Shown: positions 37,902 through 48,414, counted from the stretch's first letter. The stretch is DNA of 64,000 nucleotides from Symbiodinium kawagutii (GCA_009767595.1 VSDK01008984.1:1931-65930), one strand, 5' to 3'. Notes: a model not told the origin generated them from the letters alone. Translations and numbers: made by a program.

Positions 37902-40900
37902 TCATTGAGCTAGATGCCCGATGTAAAATCTCTTCAGAGCAGCATACTCAACATTGCAATTGTTTCCAGCTTGGCACGCCGTAGCAATCTTCCCAATGAA
38001 ATCTTCGGGCTTGTGCCCAGCAAAGAAGCGGTTGTTGATACCTGATGACCAGTTTGACCACTAAAAGCTTAGTTGCTTCAGCATATATGGTCCCATTAAA
38101 AAAAACACCCAACATATAAATCAAACATACACTATTAATAGGCACAGGCACGGTCAACTGTTTGCATATAGGCAATCTCCTGCCATGCCTCATGATGCTT
38201 GGACTCAGTTGGTTCCACCCCCCAAAAGAAAAGAACACTAGGTACCAGACAACATTGAAATAAAAATAAAACACATATGTGGTTCTTGAACATCTGAGTG
38301 GCATGTAGCTTCGGTCTGATTGGAAACAGCAGTTTGCTGGATGCCACCGCCATTTGCGACAGCTTCAAGTAGGCCATCAAACATTGATCACAATGTCGTT
38401 GAAGGGTCGCTGCTTGATCAGGGGATAAATATCTAGGCATCAGCTCAGTATTGCGATGCCACTCAGCCAAATTCCACCTAAGCTTCAACATGGCGGTTTC
38501 GGGGATAGGAGTAACACACCAGCCCAGCCAATTAAGGTGGCAATGATTCAACCCACAAACAACAAAAAAAACAATTATCATACCCTGTTGAAGCAGCTAG
38601 GCAACACACAGACTGCCATCAGCGGGATCCAGCCATCACCCCTGTAATCGGGAGAGTTTGCCAGCTTCACAACCTCTTCACATAACCACCCGACCACGCA
38701 TCTAGCCTTGGTAGGAGGATGCATGATTTTGGATCTGGAACCTAGGATGTTTTACATGTGGAACCTAGGCCGGGCCTATTGTTCAGGAGCCAGCTTAACA
38801 TATATATATATATATAACATATATATGTATATATATCTTATATATATAATATATATATATGATATATATATATAAGATCGTCGCACTTGGGGTGTGATAT
38901 TAGCACGAGTGATTTAAGGACCCATAATCTGGGCTAAGGATGGTTAATCTGATTTACTGTTGATTAGGGTACCGGTTGAATAGGGGTTTATCTTGGTTGA
39001 TAGGGGTTTATGACGACGACGATGACGACGACGACATCGACTACATCGACGACATTGGCTACTCCGACACCGTTGACGACAGCAACACCATCGCGGTTGA
39101 TGAGGCCCCATGGGACAGCGGGCTGCAGGGTGTCCAATCCCCAATCTTATCCAAGTGTCATTCCAGGCCTTGCTTTGAAGCTCTGGCCATGGGTGTTGTT
39201 TGGATCTCAACCGCCATGTCTTGAATTTTGGCATACTGTGCCTCAATTGCAAGCACAAATCAAATTCAGTAGTTGTGATTGAATCACAAAACCAAGTTAA
39301 CAAAAAAAACACAGACAACAACAAACCAACATAACACATAAGATTTCAAAATAGAATTAAAAAAACATTAAGCATATGTATAAATTTTGATGCTCAGGGT
39401 GCTGAATCTTGTTGACCCGGCCCCATGTCCTGAAGAGATCGTACGCAATGAGCAAACGGGTCCTCTCATTCTCATCCAACCCTCCAAACACTCCATTGTA
39501 CTGAAGCAGCTTCCTGATGACACCCGCGGTTACCCAAAGGTCAGCGCCAAGGTTGATGATATGCGTGGCATCAAAGCGAATCATCTCAATTGTGAATGTT
39601 GCCAGGCCAACCAATGGACCTTCGTCAAGGGCACAACCAAAACAATGATTTTATATACCGCATAATGTTGAATCAGAAACACACATGTTATCAAAGCAAA
39701 AAAATGTTTCACATACCAAGAGTCTGAGATCACCTTGCTTCACACACTCTTGCAGGAAACTTTGAGTGGTATGACGGAAATCAAATCGCGTCGGTGCAGT
39801 GACATAGTTGGGAACTTTGATCCCATCGACACCTAGCCTAGCTCTAAGCACATGATTCAGTCTTCCCACATAGCCAAGCGCTTGGCATTCTTCCACCTGG
39901 CTTGTGATTCAGAAGGAAATCACACCCGTACAACAATTGATGAATTACACATGTACAATGGTATCATTGCATATGCATAATGCATTAGCTAAACATGACA
40001 GTGACACGCTCTCTCGATGCCACCTTCCCAACTGACAGACATACCACCATTTGGATAGGGGATTCGACCATACATCTCCACAGTCCTCGTCTCATCCGCA
40101 CGAGTCACATAGAAGTTGCGCTGGTACATCACAACCCCGATGCTGCTGACACCATCCTTCTCACCCTTGTACTGCACAGTGTAGCTCCTTAGTGCGATGC
40201 ATGGTTGCAAACTGCCATCATACAACTAAACAATCACACACACATGTCACAAGTGCTGATTAATCATGTCTTACAGGAACACATGTATAACATGTCATGG
40301 TTGCATGCAAGAATCTTTTTGTCAAAAGAGTCAGGGGGGAGCATCAGGTCAGGCAGGGCAAGGTTGCGGAGTTGGGACAAGCCCTGCATGGCAATTTCCT
40401 TCCTGTGTTCACTGAGTTGCTTGTTCTTGGCCTCTTTGGTGTTCGGGGTCAACGTTGCTTTGGCGAAGTGCTTTGCTTTCGGGGAGAGTTTCACCTGCTG
40501 CTCTCCTTTGCTGCTGCTCCTCTCCTTCTCTGGGCTCACAACCTGGTCCTTCAGGCGAGGGTCAGTAGAGGCAGCTTCCTGAAACTCCTGAGCAAGCTTG
40601 CGCTTCACTGAGCGCTTCCCATCCTTCATGGCCTCTGCCTTGGCAAGTGCCTTTTCCAACCTCGCTTTTGCCTTTGCAATTGCCTTAGCTTTTGCAGCTT
40701 CCTTCTTGGCCTGTGCATCCTCCTTCTTTTTCTCAGCCTGTGCCCTTGCCTCATCATCTAACTTTTTCTTCAGTTCCCTTTGGCTTCCCACATCGGCATC
40801 CAAGGTCTCAGGCATTTGACCTTCAACCGTTTTCACAACCTCAGGATCCAACACAGGTGGGCATTGAATCAGCTCAGGCTGTTTTCCTCGTTTCCTTTTT

Positions 40901-42957
40901 GGTGGCTCAGCATTGGGATTGCTGCCAGTTGCTGCGGTGCTGGGTCTGGGATCCTCATCCTGCTTTTCCTCAGGTGCTTGCTCCTCCATCGCTTCCTTGG
41001 CTAGCTTTGGGGGGCTCACCTCCACATAGCCACAAGGCCCCTCATCCACCTGGGAATCCTCGAGCTCCATCACCTGGGTCTCTGCCGCCGGGGTTGCATC
41101 AACCAAACTCTCAGCGAGGCTTGCAGAAGGTTCATCCTGCTCCCCAGCTTCAGGAAGAGCCTGCATTTCACATTGAATTGTTCGAGTACACATGGCGAAC
41201 ATGATGATTTCAGAATATGATTATGCCCAAAGTCAATGGGTCAGAAACTGGCCTTCATAGCACCTGGGTACAGGTGTTAAAAAAGTTCCGTATTCGCACC
41301 GAATATGGTACCACCACGTCCTAAGCTATGTGCAATGCAAACTGGAACATACACACACACACAAGTACGCAGAGCTTTAATGATAGCTAACATGATACAT
41401 GCTTAACCGCTTGTCCCCAGTTCAGGTAAGTAACCTTGTCAGCTTCACTGCCACCACCAGTGGGAGCACTCCCACATCCAGCTCCATGGTCCACAAGGTC
41501 ACCATTGGGTCCAGCCTTAGCAGGCCGAGAGACTATATAGTATATATATATATATGTTATAATTAAGTTTATACATATGCTAGTACATGCATGTGCTGTA
41601 ATATTTAGACGAGTAACTTCGGGTACCATCTGTGACTCAGCTGGGGGATCAGGTTCAGCGCACTCCATCTTCACATCCGGCTGCAGCTGCTGCTGTTGCT
41701 CCCCCATGACAACACTCACAATGATAGGTTCATCATCATACTCCACAGCCAGGTGTTCCTCGTCCTGATGCGTGATGACTCAACATGTGCATTGCATGGA
41801 TCTACATTGCATGGATCAACATGTCCATCCAACAACAGTACATGAATCTCTCCTCAACTGGGTCGTTCGTCGCATCAAGTAGTGCCGATGCAGCAGCAGC
41901 AGTGGCACCAATAGCCTGGAACCACAATTGTTCATGAATAATATTCTAGGCTGAACGTATGCATGCACATATGTTGGTTCACACATTTGCTGTAACACAC
42001 CGGTCCCTACCTGTTGCCGCTTCAGATTCCGATAGGACACCACAATCGTCTTGAGAACACGGATCTTCTCACTCCTCCACATGTGTTGGGCTGGTGCATT
42101 GGGGTTGGTCATGGCACTGCAAGAAAGTTTTAAATGATGAATTGATCATCAATTTCTTAATAGTGGACTCCTTGCATTGGTTTTTCGGTTGGTCAGCGCC
42201 ACCATGGGACATCAGCTTGCGAAGCCGAGCTGCTTCACAATTGGCCCATTCCTTAGTGCAGTGGGGCTCCATATGGGACAAGTACACACCAGGTAGATGT
42301 CACCAGCCACTACATGACACACATGTCATTTCACCCCATGATTGCATTAAGTTAAATCTAAGTTTCCCTGATAAGTGCTTTGCCACCCCTGCGTCGATGT
42401 TGCTCACTGTGGAAGTTGGACCGCAAGCTCAGAAGCATCATAGCACCCTGCATGCATTGCAATCATGATCATAGCATACCATTACATGCACTGAATGCAC
42501 AACTGCACATTTAATGCATGACATCACAAACATGCATGTTAGACCAGCCTCAAAATCACCAAGATTTGGGATCTCATATTTCCAGCTTACGGTCAACAGG
42601 TACTGCCAGATGCAAAACGCAACCTCCTTTGTCAGCTCGAAGTAACGCTCCAAGTCACCCTCATCCACTATAGCCCGATCCCGGCTAACCCAGTTCACAA
42701 TAGCCCTGTCGTTGGTCAGCATGATTTGGGGGCTATACTTCTCAGCGAAGGTCTTGAGAACATCGTAGAGCTTCAAGGTAATTGCCTTAATGTGGCCATG
42801 GCATGGTGCAACATCGAATCTATTAACACACATATTCATTACATGACTATTGTTGCCAAGTTACCGAGACTCGAAACTTCATCGGCTTGCTTACAAGAAG
42901 CTCATCCCCTTCCATGTGCTCCACCACCCGCTTCACAGCAGCACCAGCGCTCGTCAT
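37902..42957 (-). CDS. DDE-transposase-like protein, 17 exons
   Basis: I chained 17 exons whose phases agree throughout (2,808 nt, 935 codons plus stop): 42957-42878, 42819-42591, 42447-42408, 42309-42231, 42116-42011, 41915-41853, 41764-41627, 41515-41435, 41160-40309, 40225-40008, 39900-39734, 39619-39396, 39241-39169, 38675-38584, 38482-38303, 38197-38152 and 38041-37902. Some donors are GC (after exons 4, 9, 13, 15) or GA (after 6 and 12), a dinoflagellate habit. Residues 273-556 are Lys/Ala/Glu-rich coiled coil. The C-terminal third has the layout of CACTA/Plavaka/KDZ-like transposases: FDATHIINLG (D about 701, H about 704), RPKLH (about 870) and HKPEDFIGK (E about 902). The first Asp was not placed. 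It may be a domesticated or expanded transposase copy. The donors of exons 4, 6, 11 and 15 are the least certain. Confidence 0.68.
38798..38875. repeat. TA microsatellite in an intron
   Basis: TATATA runs within the intron between the exons ending at 39169 and starting at 38675 of the minus-strand gene. Confidence 0.8.
39008..39066. repeat. GAC/GAT trinucleotide tract
   Basis: GACGACGATGACGACGAC-type tract, within the same intron of the minus-strand gene. Poly-Asp and poly-Arg frames here are not coding evidence. Confidence 0.75.
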
Positions 42958-43064
42958 GGCTCAGGTCATCGAAAGAGCTAAGAACCGGATCACCGCTTCG
43001 ATGGGAGTGGGCTGAGTGGTGGCTGTATGCTACTGCATGCCATCATAATATTTTTTATTATATT

Positions 43065-43096
43065 TATATAGATAGATAGATATATATATATATATA
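43065..43096. repeat. GATA/TA microsatellite, insertion target
   Basis: GATAGATAGA followed by TATATATA. The left end of the large element abuts its right edge, and TATATATA also follows the right end of the element at 56517-56524. Confidence 0.8.
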
Positions 43097-43138
43097 CTTA
43101 TGTATCGCGCGGAACTTATGGCTGTTATAAGTAACTTA
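43097..43138 (+). repeat. left terminal inverted repeat
   Basis: Begins CTTATGTATC and contains GAACTTATGG and TATAAGTAACTTA. Against the reverse complement of 56475-56516 it matches at 30 of 42 positions without gaps, with full identity in the first 6 bp and in the GGAACTTATG-like block. Confidence 0.75.
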
Positions 43139-43295
43139 CAACCCAACTTAGACCCTGGCTAACCTCTTCATAAGTGCATAAGTTCAACATAAGTAACATC
43201 AAATTTTGATGAACTTATAAGTTACTTAACTTATGAACTTATAAGTGACTTATGGTTTTAACATAGATTCAACCCTCCGGAACTTATGGAACTTA
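43139..43295 (+). repeat. left subterminal repeat region
   Basis: Five or more copies of ACTTATAAGT-like words, partly palindromic (AACTTATAAGTTACTTA), ending with CCGGAACTTATGGAACTTA at 43277. Comparable clusters flank CACTA-type elements, where they bind transposase; that role is inferred here. Confidence 0.65.
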
Positions 43296-43359
43296 CAACT
43301 GATGAAAAAAGCATTGATTTTTCAACTTTTTGTAAGTACCTTGGATTTTTTATACATAG

Positions 43360-43368
43360 TTTTGGCTC
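43360..43368 (+). other. spliced-leader relic, unit 1
   Basis: TTTTGGCTC followed by TCAG, 30 bp upstream of the first cargo start codon. It matches the 3' half of the dinoflagellate leader (ATTTTGGCTCAAG). Confidence 0.5.
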
Positions 43369-43397
43369 TCAGGGTTTGAAGTTTTTGTGTTGAAAAC

Positions 43398-44972
43398 ATG
43401 GAGCGGCAGATCAGGGCTTCTCAACGTTTCTTGACTGGTTTGAGGGCGTTAGCTCGCTTCGATGAGATTCGCGCACAGCAATTCGATGCTGTGTTAGCGA
43501 CCATCAGTCGAGCAGGCCTGGTCTCGGCACAAGTGGGCGCAGAAACGCTTGAGGCCATGGATCACACACTGTGGACTCCAGTCCAGGTACAGGCAATGCA
43601 GGAAGCTGTGTCAGAGAAAATGCAAGGCGAGCAAAGGGAACGGCGTCCGTTGCAAGATTTCACACAACTGCCGGGATTCTTGGATGCGTCCATGTGGACT
43701 CGCTTGCAGTCTTGTAGTTCCGTGGAGCAGAAAGTGCAAAGTTTGACACACTTGTGTGGCAAGCTGGGATTGCGGTGTGCCACAGAGGGGACATACGCAG
43801 CGATTGTCTGGCTCGCTGCTTTCGCTTTTCCTTCTGGTGAGCAGGATCAATTTCAATGCTTGCAGAAGCATAAGCCTTGGATGAAGAAATATTTGCAAGG
43901 TCTGCCGGAGCTTTCTGTTTACCCAGTCTTTCTGCCTGCGGATACAGCGTCGTTGTTACCTGCTGTGATGAGCGCCGCGTACCCTGAGGGGTTTCAGCCA
44001 CCGTCCCTGCCTGCGGGTTTGGACATCCTTGAGATTGAGAACTACATTCGGCTGTTTCCATTGCGCAAGACGAACTTGCACGTGGTGCGGTCGGAGAGTA
44101 CAGTCTGGAAACCAGACTCTGTTGGATCTGTGGTTCCTCAGCTGATGGAAGGCTTTGGCAAAATTGTGAATGGCTTAGCGCGCGGCCGAGGCTCGCCGGC
44201 CAAGGGACAGTCTGAGTCATTGGCCCGCAGTGCTCAGGTGGTTGCTGCGCCTTTGGCACTGATGGACAAACCGTCCGGTCCTGAGACCGCGCAAGCAGCC
44301 GGGGTGTCCACTGCCGCTGTCATGTCTGCGGATGTGACACCAGGGGACACAACTGGCGCAGCTTGCGCGGCGGAGGAGCCTGACAGTTTGACCTCAGAGT
44401 TGGATGCGTTGAGGAAAGACTGCGGTCAGCCCACGCATGAGACTGAAGAGACGAGCGGTGCCACGGACGATGAGCCACCTGTCTACCGTCGGCCTTCCAA
44501 GCGTGTGCGTGGCAAGTCTGCGGGTGTCACTAGCATGAAGCGTCCTGCGGCCGCGGTGGTCAAAGATCATAAAAAGGCAGCAGAAACAGACATTCCGGCC
44601 AAGAAGACAAAGGTCAAGAAGAGCATCCACTCCGAGTCTGCGGACACGGAAGTGCCACCGAACAAGAAAGCGGTGAAGGTCCAGGTTGAAGAAGCTGCTG
44701 TGTCTGCGGACACTGCCCTCGGAGCCGATGACAAGACAAGATCGGCCAAGAAGGACACAGCCTTCAACAAGAAGCAAAGTGGCACAGTTCATGGAACCGT
44801 GCCAACGTCACAGACGCTGAGTGCGCTGTCTGCGACAACACATTGTCTGCGGACAAGACCTTGCCGGTGGCATCAAAGAAGAATGCCGCGCCTGCGGGCG
44901 CGGCAGTGTCTGGGGACGGGGAACGCGTGCGGCTACGAAACAACAGAAAAAGAAAAACAAGAACAAGGCTGA
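43398..44972 (+). CDS. cargo ORF1, N-terminal part, unknown
   Basis: 524-codon frame. Residues 1-245 look globular (helical start MERQIRASQRFLTGLRALAR). Then comes a long low-complexity tail rich in Ala, Lys, Thr and Ser, with SADT/SADV words and MKRPAAA at about residue 378, a KRPAA motif I associate with dinoflagellate proteins. From about 44815 the reading appears to move one base back and to continue in the next frame (SADKTLPVASKK), so the last 50 residues of this frame are probably not real. It follows a leader relic at 43360. No family recognised; a basic nucleic-acid-binding role is a guess from composition. Confidence 0.65.
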   Translation: MERQIRASQRFLTGLRALARFDEIRAQQFDAVLATISRAGLVSAQVGAETLEAMDHTLWTPVQVQAMQEAVSEKMQGEQRERRPLQDFTQLPGFLDASMWTRLQSCSSVEQKVQSLTHLCGKLGLRCATEGTYAAIVWLAAFAFPSGEQDQFQCLQKHKPWMKKYLQGLPELSVYPVFLPADTASLLPAVMSAAYPEGFQPPSLPAGLDILEIENYIRLFPLRKTNLHVVRSESTVWKPDSVGSVVPQLMEGFGKIVNGLARGRGSPAKGQSESLARSAQVVAAPLALMDKPSGPETAQAAGVSTAAVMSADVTPGDTTGAACAAEEPDSLTSELDALRKDCGQPTHETEETSGATDDEPPVYRRPSKRVRGKSAGVTSMKRPAAAVVKDHKKAAETDIPAKKTKVKKSIHSESADTEVPPNKKAVKVQVEEAAVSADTALGADDKTRSAKKDTAFNKKQSGTVHGTVPTSQTLSALSATTHCLRTRPCRWHQRRMPRLRARQCLGTGNACGYETTEKEKQEQG

Positions 44973-45348
44973 GGACAAAAAGACGTCACTGAAGCAACCT
45001 CTCTGCAAGCGTCCGGCTGCTGCCGCTGCCAAGGCCAAGACCACGAGTGACTCTTCGAAGCAACGGGTTTCTGCGGACTCTCCGAAAGAAAAGCAGCGGA
45101 GCACTGCTGAATTGAAGAACTTTACCTTTGAGGCCACTGCCTGGGGTGCGTGCAAAGCAGAGTTTTACACGCAGAAGTCTTACATTCGCAGCTGGAACTA
45201 TGAGACGTCCAAGTGGGTCTTGGTCATTGGCAGCTCGGCGCCGGAGCACAAGCAGATTTGCGCGCAGCTTTGGAAGCACGTGCAGAAAGGCTTGTCTCGC
45301 GAGCAGCTGCTGGAGGCACGTGAGCGTGTCATGGCTTCTCTCAAATGA
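44821..45348 (+). CDS. cargo ORF1, C-terminal part, unknown
   Basis: Third frame of the same gene. The credible part begins near 44925 (RAATKQQKKKNKNKAEDKK) and carries CKRPAAAAAK and VSADSPKEK, so its style matches the upstream frame. It ends in a compact domain of about 75 residues containing CKAEFYTQKSYIRSWNYETS, WVLVIGSSAPEHKQICAQLW and a helix ending VMASLK. The ATG at 44821 is probably not a start. Two breaks, both of the -1 class, separate it from the N-terminal part (near 44815-44840 and near 44915-44930, by GGGGACGGGG). An A9 tract follows at 45423. Confidence 0.6.
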   Translation: MRCLRQHIVCGQDLAGGIKEECRACGRGSVWGRGTRAATKQQKKKNKNKAEDKKTSLKQPLCKRPAAAAAKAKTTSDSSKQRVSADSPKEKQRSTAELKNFTFEATAWGACKAEFYTQKSYIRSWNYETSKWVLVIGSSAPEHKQICAQLWKHVQKGLSREQLLEARERVMASLK

Positions 45349-45422
45349 TTGCCTGGACTTTTGCGCGGTAGCTGTATTTACCCCGACGATATCCGTTGTA
45401 CGTCACAACGGTGTGCTCTGAC

Positions 45423-45431
45423 AAAAAAAAA
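45423..45431 (+). other. A9 tract closing unit 1
   Basis: Nine A residues 75 bp after the stop codon, read here as a relic poly(A) tail. A nearby CCGTTGT/ACAACGG hairpin (45390-45412) precedes it. Confidence 0.45.
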
Positions 45432-45489
45432 GGAAAAGCGGCCAGTTGACTGGGTAAGCGTGCAAAGTGTGGTCTGTGCTCTCCGTTTG

Positions 45490-45510
45490 CCGTGCTATTT
45501 TTTGGCTCAA
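45490..45510 (+). other. spliced-leader relic, unit 2
   Basis: CCGTGCTATTTTTTGGCTCA lines up with nearly the whole leader, CCGTAGCC then ATTTTGGCTCAAG, with a 2-bp expansion of the T run. Confidence 0.6.
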
Positions 45511-45584
45511 AATCTCACAGGTCTTTAGTTTTAACTTCTGGGCTATAGGGGTACGCAAGTTCCGCCGGGCTGCGGCTCGAGAGA

Positions 45585-46082
45585 ATGGATCCAGCACATA
45601 GGGAGAACATGAATCAAGACTTTCAAGTCTCCGTGGCACTTTTGGACTTTTTCGGCGAGCTCCCGTTGACCCTGTCAGCAGTAGACACGCTGTCTGACTG
45701 TCTTGTCCTGGTTTCAGAAGATCCGAATGCAAGACTTGAAGATAGAATTTTGCTGTTTCGCTTGGTTCGCCTGCTGAGTGTGTCAGAATTCCGTGATCAA
45801 TTGTCTGCGGACCTTGATCCGTCCTGGCGGCGCGTGCGGTGTGCTCTGCCACCTCGCCAGATGTCGGCTTGGACACGGGTCCTGGAACATATGGCAGATT
45901 ACTTGGAAATGTTGCAGAATGGTCTGAGGACTCTGCGGGATGTCCTGGCTTCTTGGCCGCATGCGTTGCGGCGAGACCCATGGTATGTCCACAGTCAATC
46001 TGCCGCTGCTTTGATGGCTGCGGCCATCTCCTCTTTGCAGCGCATCCAGAGTCTTGCGAGACCGGAGCCTGCATCTCCTTGA
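45585..46082 (+). CDS. cargo ORF2, helical protein family A
   Basis: 165 codons from an ATG in GAGAGAATGG. Mostly predicted helix. It shares a pattern with the neighbour at 46446: LFRLVRLLSVSEFRDQL here against LFRVARFMISVEFRHQL there, then a Trp-containing segment, and a C-terminal helix with SSLQRIQSL against QRLRQLRL. SADLD is encoded by the recurring TCTGCGGAC word. The last 43 bp belong to a 113-bp tandem duplication. Function unknown. It lies between a leader relic (45490) and an A8 tract (46340). Confidence 0.65.
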   Translation: MDPAHRENMNQDFQVSVALLDFFGELPLTLSAVDTLSDCLVLVSEDPNARLEDRILLFRLVRLLSVSEFRDQLSADLDPSWRRVRCALPPRQMSAWTRVLEHMADYLEMLQNGLRTLRDVLASWPHALRRDPWYVHSQSAAALMAAAISSLQRIQSLARPEPASP

Positions 46083-46259
46083 CATGGTGTTGCTTGAGAT
46101 GGTCTGCGGACACTCGGGGACACTATGTTCGAGTGAGCTCTTGCACTTTGCGGCGCATCCAGAGTCTTGCGAGACCGGAGCCTGCATCTCCTTGACATGG
46201 TGTTGCTTGAGATGGTCTGCGGACACTCGGGGACACTATGTTCGAGTGAGCTCTTGCAC
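46040..46259 (+). repeat. 113-bp tandem duplication
   Basis: Two near-identical copies starting near CGCATCCAGAGTCTTGCGAG (46041 and 46154). They cover the end of ORF2 and its 3' region, and each carries GGTCTGCGGACACTCGGGGA. Confidence 0.92.
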
Positions 46260-46339
46260 GGCCATATATCATAGACTTGACTTTTTGGTAGAGTTCGCGG
46301 CTGCCTACGCGTTGAGAGCATTAACACGCTGTTGTTGAG

Positions 46340-46347
46340 AAAAAAAA
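46340..46347 (+). other. A8 tract closing unit 2
   Basis: AAAAAAAATAAAG, a run of eight A with a possible AATAAA word overlapping, 50 bp before the next leader relic. Confidence 0.45.
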
Positions 46348-46397
46348 TAAAGGGCCTCAGGATAGTGGAGTCTTGTGTTTCGTCTGTCTACAATTCG

Positions 46398-46418
46398 CCG
46401 TTGTCTCTTTGGCTCCAG
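46398..46418 (+). other. spliced-leader relic, unit 3
   Basis: CCGTTGTCTCTTTGGCTCCA followed by G aligns without gaps to the 21-nt leader at 16 positions. It is followed by a pyrimidine tract and CTGTAG directly before AAAATG, which looks like a trans-splice acceptor. Confidence 0.65.
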
Positions 46419-46445
46419 ACTGGTTTTGTTCTCTCACTGTAGAAA

Positions 46446-46913
46446 ATGTTGGTAGAGTTCTTGGTGTCTTGCCGCCTGCTGGATCTGTGCGCAGATCTCA
46501 ATTTCACTCCTCAAGCCATTGATGACCTTGTAGACGGCTTGCTTTACACGGCAGAATGGCCAGAGGTTAGTCAGGAAACTCGCTTGGCTCTCTTCCGTGT
46601 TGCCCGATTCATGATCAGCGTTGAATTTCGGCATCAATTGCAGAGCAGCCAGCAGTTTGAAGAGATGAAAATCATTCGTTTTGAGTTTCCGGACAAAGAC
46701 GCTACCATGTGGGACCGGATATGTGAAAGACCTCAAGACTACTGCGGTGTCTTGGAAGCCGGTTTGGAACACTGCATTGTGCTCCTAGATGCATGGCCTG
46801 CGGGTTGGAAAGCGGCACCGTTGTTTCGGTGCCTGGAAGAGAGTCATCTGAGGATGGCAGCTGCGCTCCAGCGTTTACGTCAGCTGCGGCTGATGGATCC
46901 CGAGACGTGCTGA
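46446..46913 (+). CDS. cargo ORF3, helical protein family A
   Basis: 155 codons, paralogue of ORF2 (similar length, shared LFR-x2-R-x6-EFR-x-QL core, Trp and Asp-Tyr positions, C-terminal Leu/Arg helix). The start is supported by TTTTGTTCTCTCACTGTAG ending three bases upstream, a good splice acceptor. No enzyme motif is visible. A small helical adaptor or regulator is possible, but this is inference. A6 follows at 46979. Confidence 0.68.
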   Translation: MLVEFLVSCRLLDLCADLNFTPQAIDDLVDGLLYTAEWPEVSQETRLALFRVARFMISVEFRHQLQSSQQFEEMKIIRFEFPDKDATMWDRICERPQDYCGVLEAGLEHCIVLLDAWPAGWKAAPLFRCLEESHLRMAAALQRLRQLRLMDPETC

Positions 46914-47049
46914 GTGTAGAGCACTCACGGTGACTGAGGCGGATGAGGTGGACCGACTGCGCTGCTAGCAAGCAAAAGAAAAAAGGGAGAGAACACTCTG
47001 GGGGTTCAAACAACTGGTTGTCAAAGCAACAAACCTGCAGCACCTTTCC

Positions 47050-47060
47050 TTTTGGCTCAG
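47050..47060 (+). other. spliced-leader relic, unit 4
   Basis: TTTTGGCTCAG after a pyrimidine-rich CACCTTTCC stretch, 66 bp beyond the A6 tract that closes unit 3. Confidence 0.55.
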
Positions 47061-47849
47061 TTCCGGTGTTCAGCTGTTAGCCGCTGTCTTGTTCTGCCTG
47101 CGTCTGATGATGGGTTCCTGCCTGCAGTAACTGCTCACCAAGTCTCTGCCGATGATCAGGGAGGTTCTCCTTCGTCATCGGCAGAGGCGTGGTTGGCCTC
47201 TGTGGGGGCTTGCACTGTACCTGCATACTTTCCACTCTGAACGGCAACGTGTCTGCGGACACCTTGCGTTTATATGCATGGCCTGCCTGAGGGCTGCCAT
47301 TGAATACATATAGATTTCCTTTTCCTTATACCATGGATGCTGCTACATGGAGCTGCGGCTTCATATATACGTCTGTTGTTCGGCGAGGTCTTGGCCGATG
47401 ACGAGCGAGGGTCTCCTTCGTCATCGGCAGAGACCTGGCTGAAACGCGTGCGTTCTTTCTGCGTGCAGGGATCAGTCTGCGGATGTGTCCTTCTGGTACG
47501 GTGGCCTTGGATGTGGGTGACTATATGGTGTGGTATCGTGTCTGCGGACACGTTCTTCCCTTGTAAGGCGACCGGACATGGCGTGACCAAGATACACGGT
47601 CACCACGGCCTATGAGGAGTGGGCGTATATATGGAATGGTTTGCTGACTGTTCCATCTTCTGCTCGACATGAATCACCACATGGTGTTGATGGCAAGTAT
47701 ACGTTGTATGCTCTCTCACGATTTGCGCATACATGTCTGCGGACTTGTTAGCGCAACCTACGGGTCTGCGACGCTGCGGCGCGTGATGTTGCTGTATAGA
47801 CACGTCTGTAAATAACTTCCTAAATCATTTTGTATGAATACTTGTGTAG
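47061..47849 (+). ncRNA. unit 4: no long ORF, two related hairpins
   Basis: A leader relic at 47050 and an A9 tract at 47850 bound a unit without a convincing protein. It contains two related hairpins. 47144-47186 pairs CTCTGCCGATGA with its complement. 47388-47434 pairs GTCTTGGCCGATGACGA with TCGTCATCGGCAGAGAC, 15 of 17 pairs around a 13-nt loop. In the plus frames both give SADD/LADD and GSPSSSAE-W words, so they may instead be relics of a duplicated coding module. TGTCTGCGGAC words occur at 47250, 47538 and 47733. An RNA role is speculative. Confidence 0.35.
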
Positions 47850-47858
47850 AAAAAAAAA
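47850..47858 (+). other. A9 tract closing unit 4
   Basis: Nine A followed by CGCTCTTAGCGTAGCTTGGC. The latter contains a possible very degenerate leader relic (GCGTAGCTTGGCT, 47867-47879). Confidence 0.4.
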
Positions 47859-47879
47859 CGCTCTTAGCGTAGCTTGGCT

Positions 47880-48396
47880 GCTGTTCACTTTGCACCGGCA
47901 TGGACACAATGCTGACGCATTGTTCGACACACGCGGCGAAACAAGGGAAGGGATTTGGAACCTGTCGAGCCGGGAGACTGTACTAACACATTTTCAGACA
48001 TAGCAATCAAGGATGGCCATATATTAGAATAAAATCAATTATAAGAAAGATCCAAAACATGCTGGCTATATATATACAAGTATATGTGAGACAAAAATAT
48101 GATACATCGTTATAGACATATGAATATTTTCTGTCAAAGTATGAAAAAAAAGAACATATACAAACAATAGATGAGATATTGAAAATATATCTGGGTCTCT
48201 ATGGATGTATAACCGTTTGTGAATAAACTATAAATATAAATAAATATCTATATATATATAAATATATATATATATATGTATATATAGATAAACACATCTT
48301 GAAAAAAACATATAACAGAAATCCACCGTCAACCGGGTCGGGTGTCTACGCAGACCGTATAGACACCTTCTCTGCAACACAGGTCACGTGCTGACC
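47880..48396. other. AT-rich spacer in the element
   Basis: No gene. Poly-TA and AAATAT runs (48060-48300) lie between units 4 and 5. A possible promoter or intron-like region cannot be told apart. Confidence 0.4.
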
Positions 48397-48414
48397 CCGT
48401 AGCGTCGGCTCAAG
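48397..48414 (+). other. spliced-leader relic, unit 5
   Basis: CCGTAGCGTCGGCTCAAG equals the leader's CCGTAGC and GGCTCAAG ends with a 3-nt deletion and changed middle bases. One of the best relics in the element. Confidence 0.65.
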
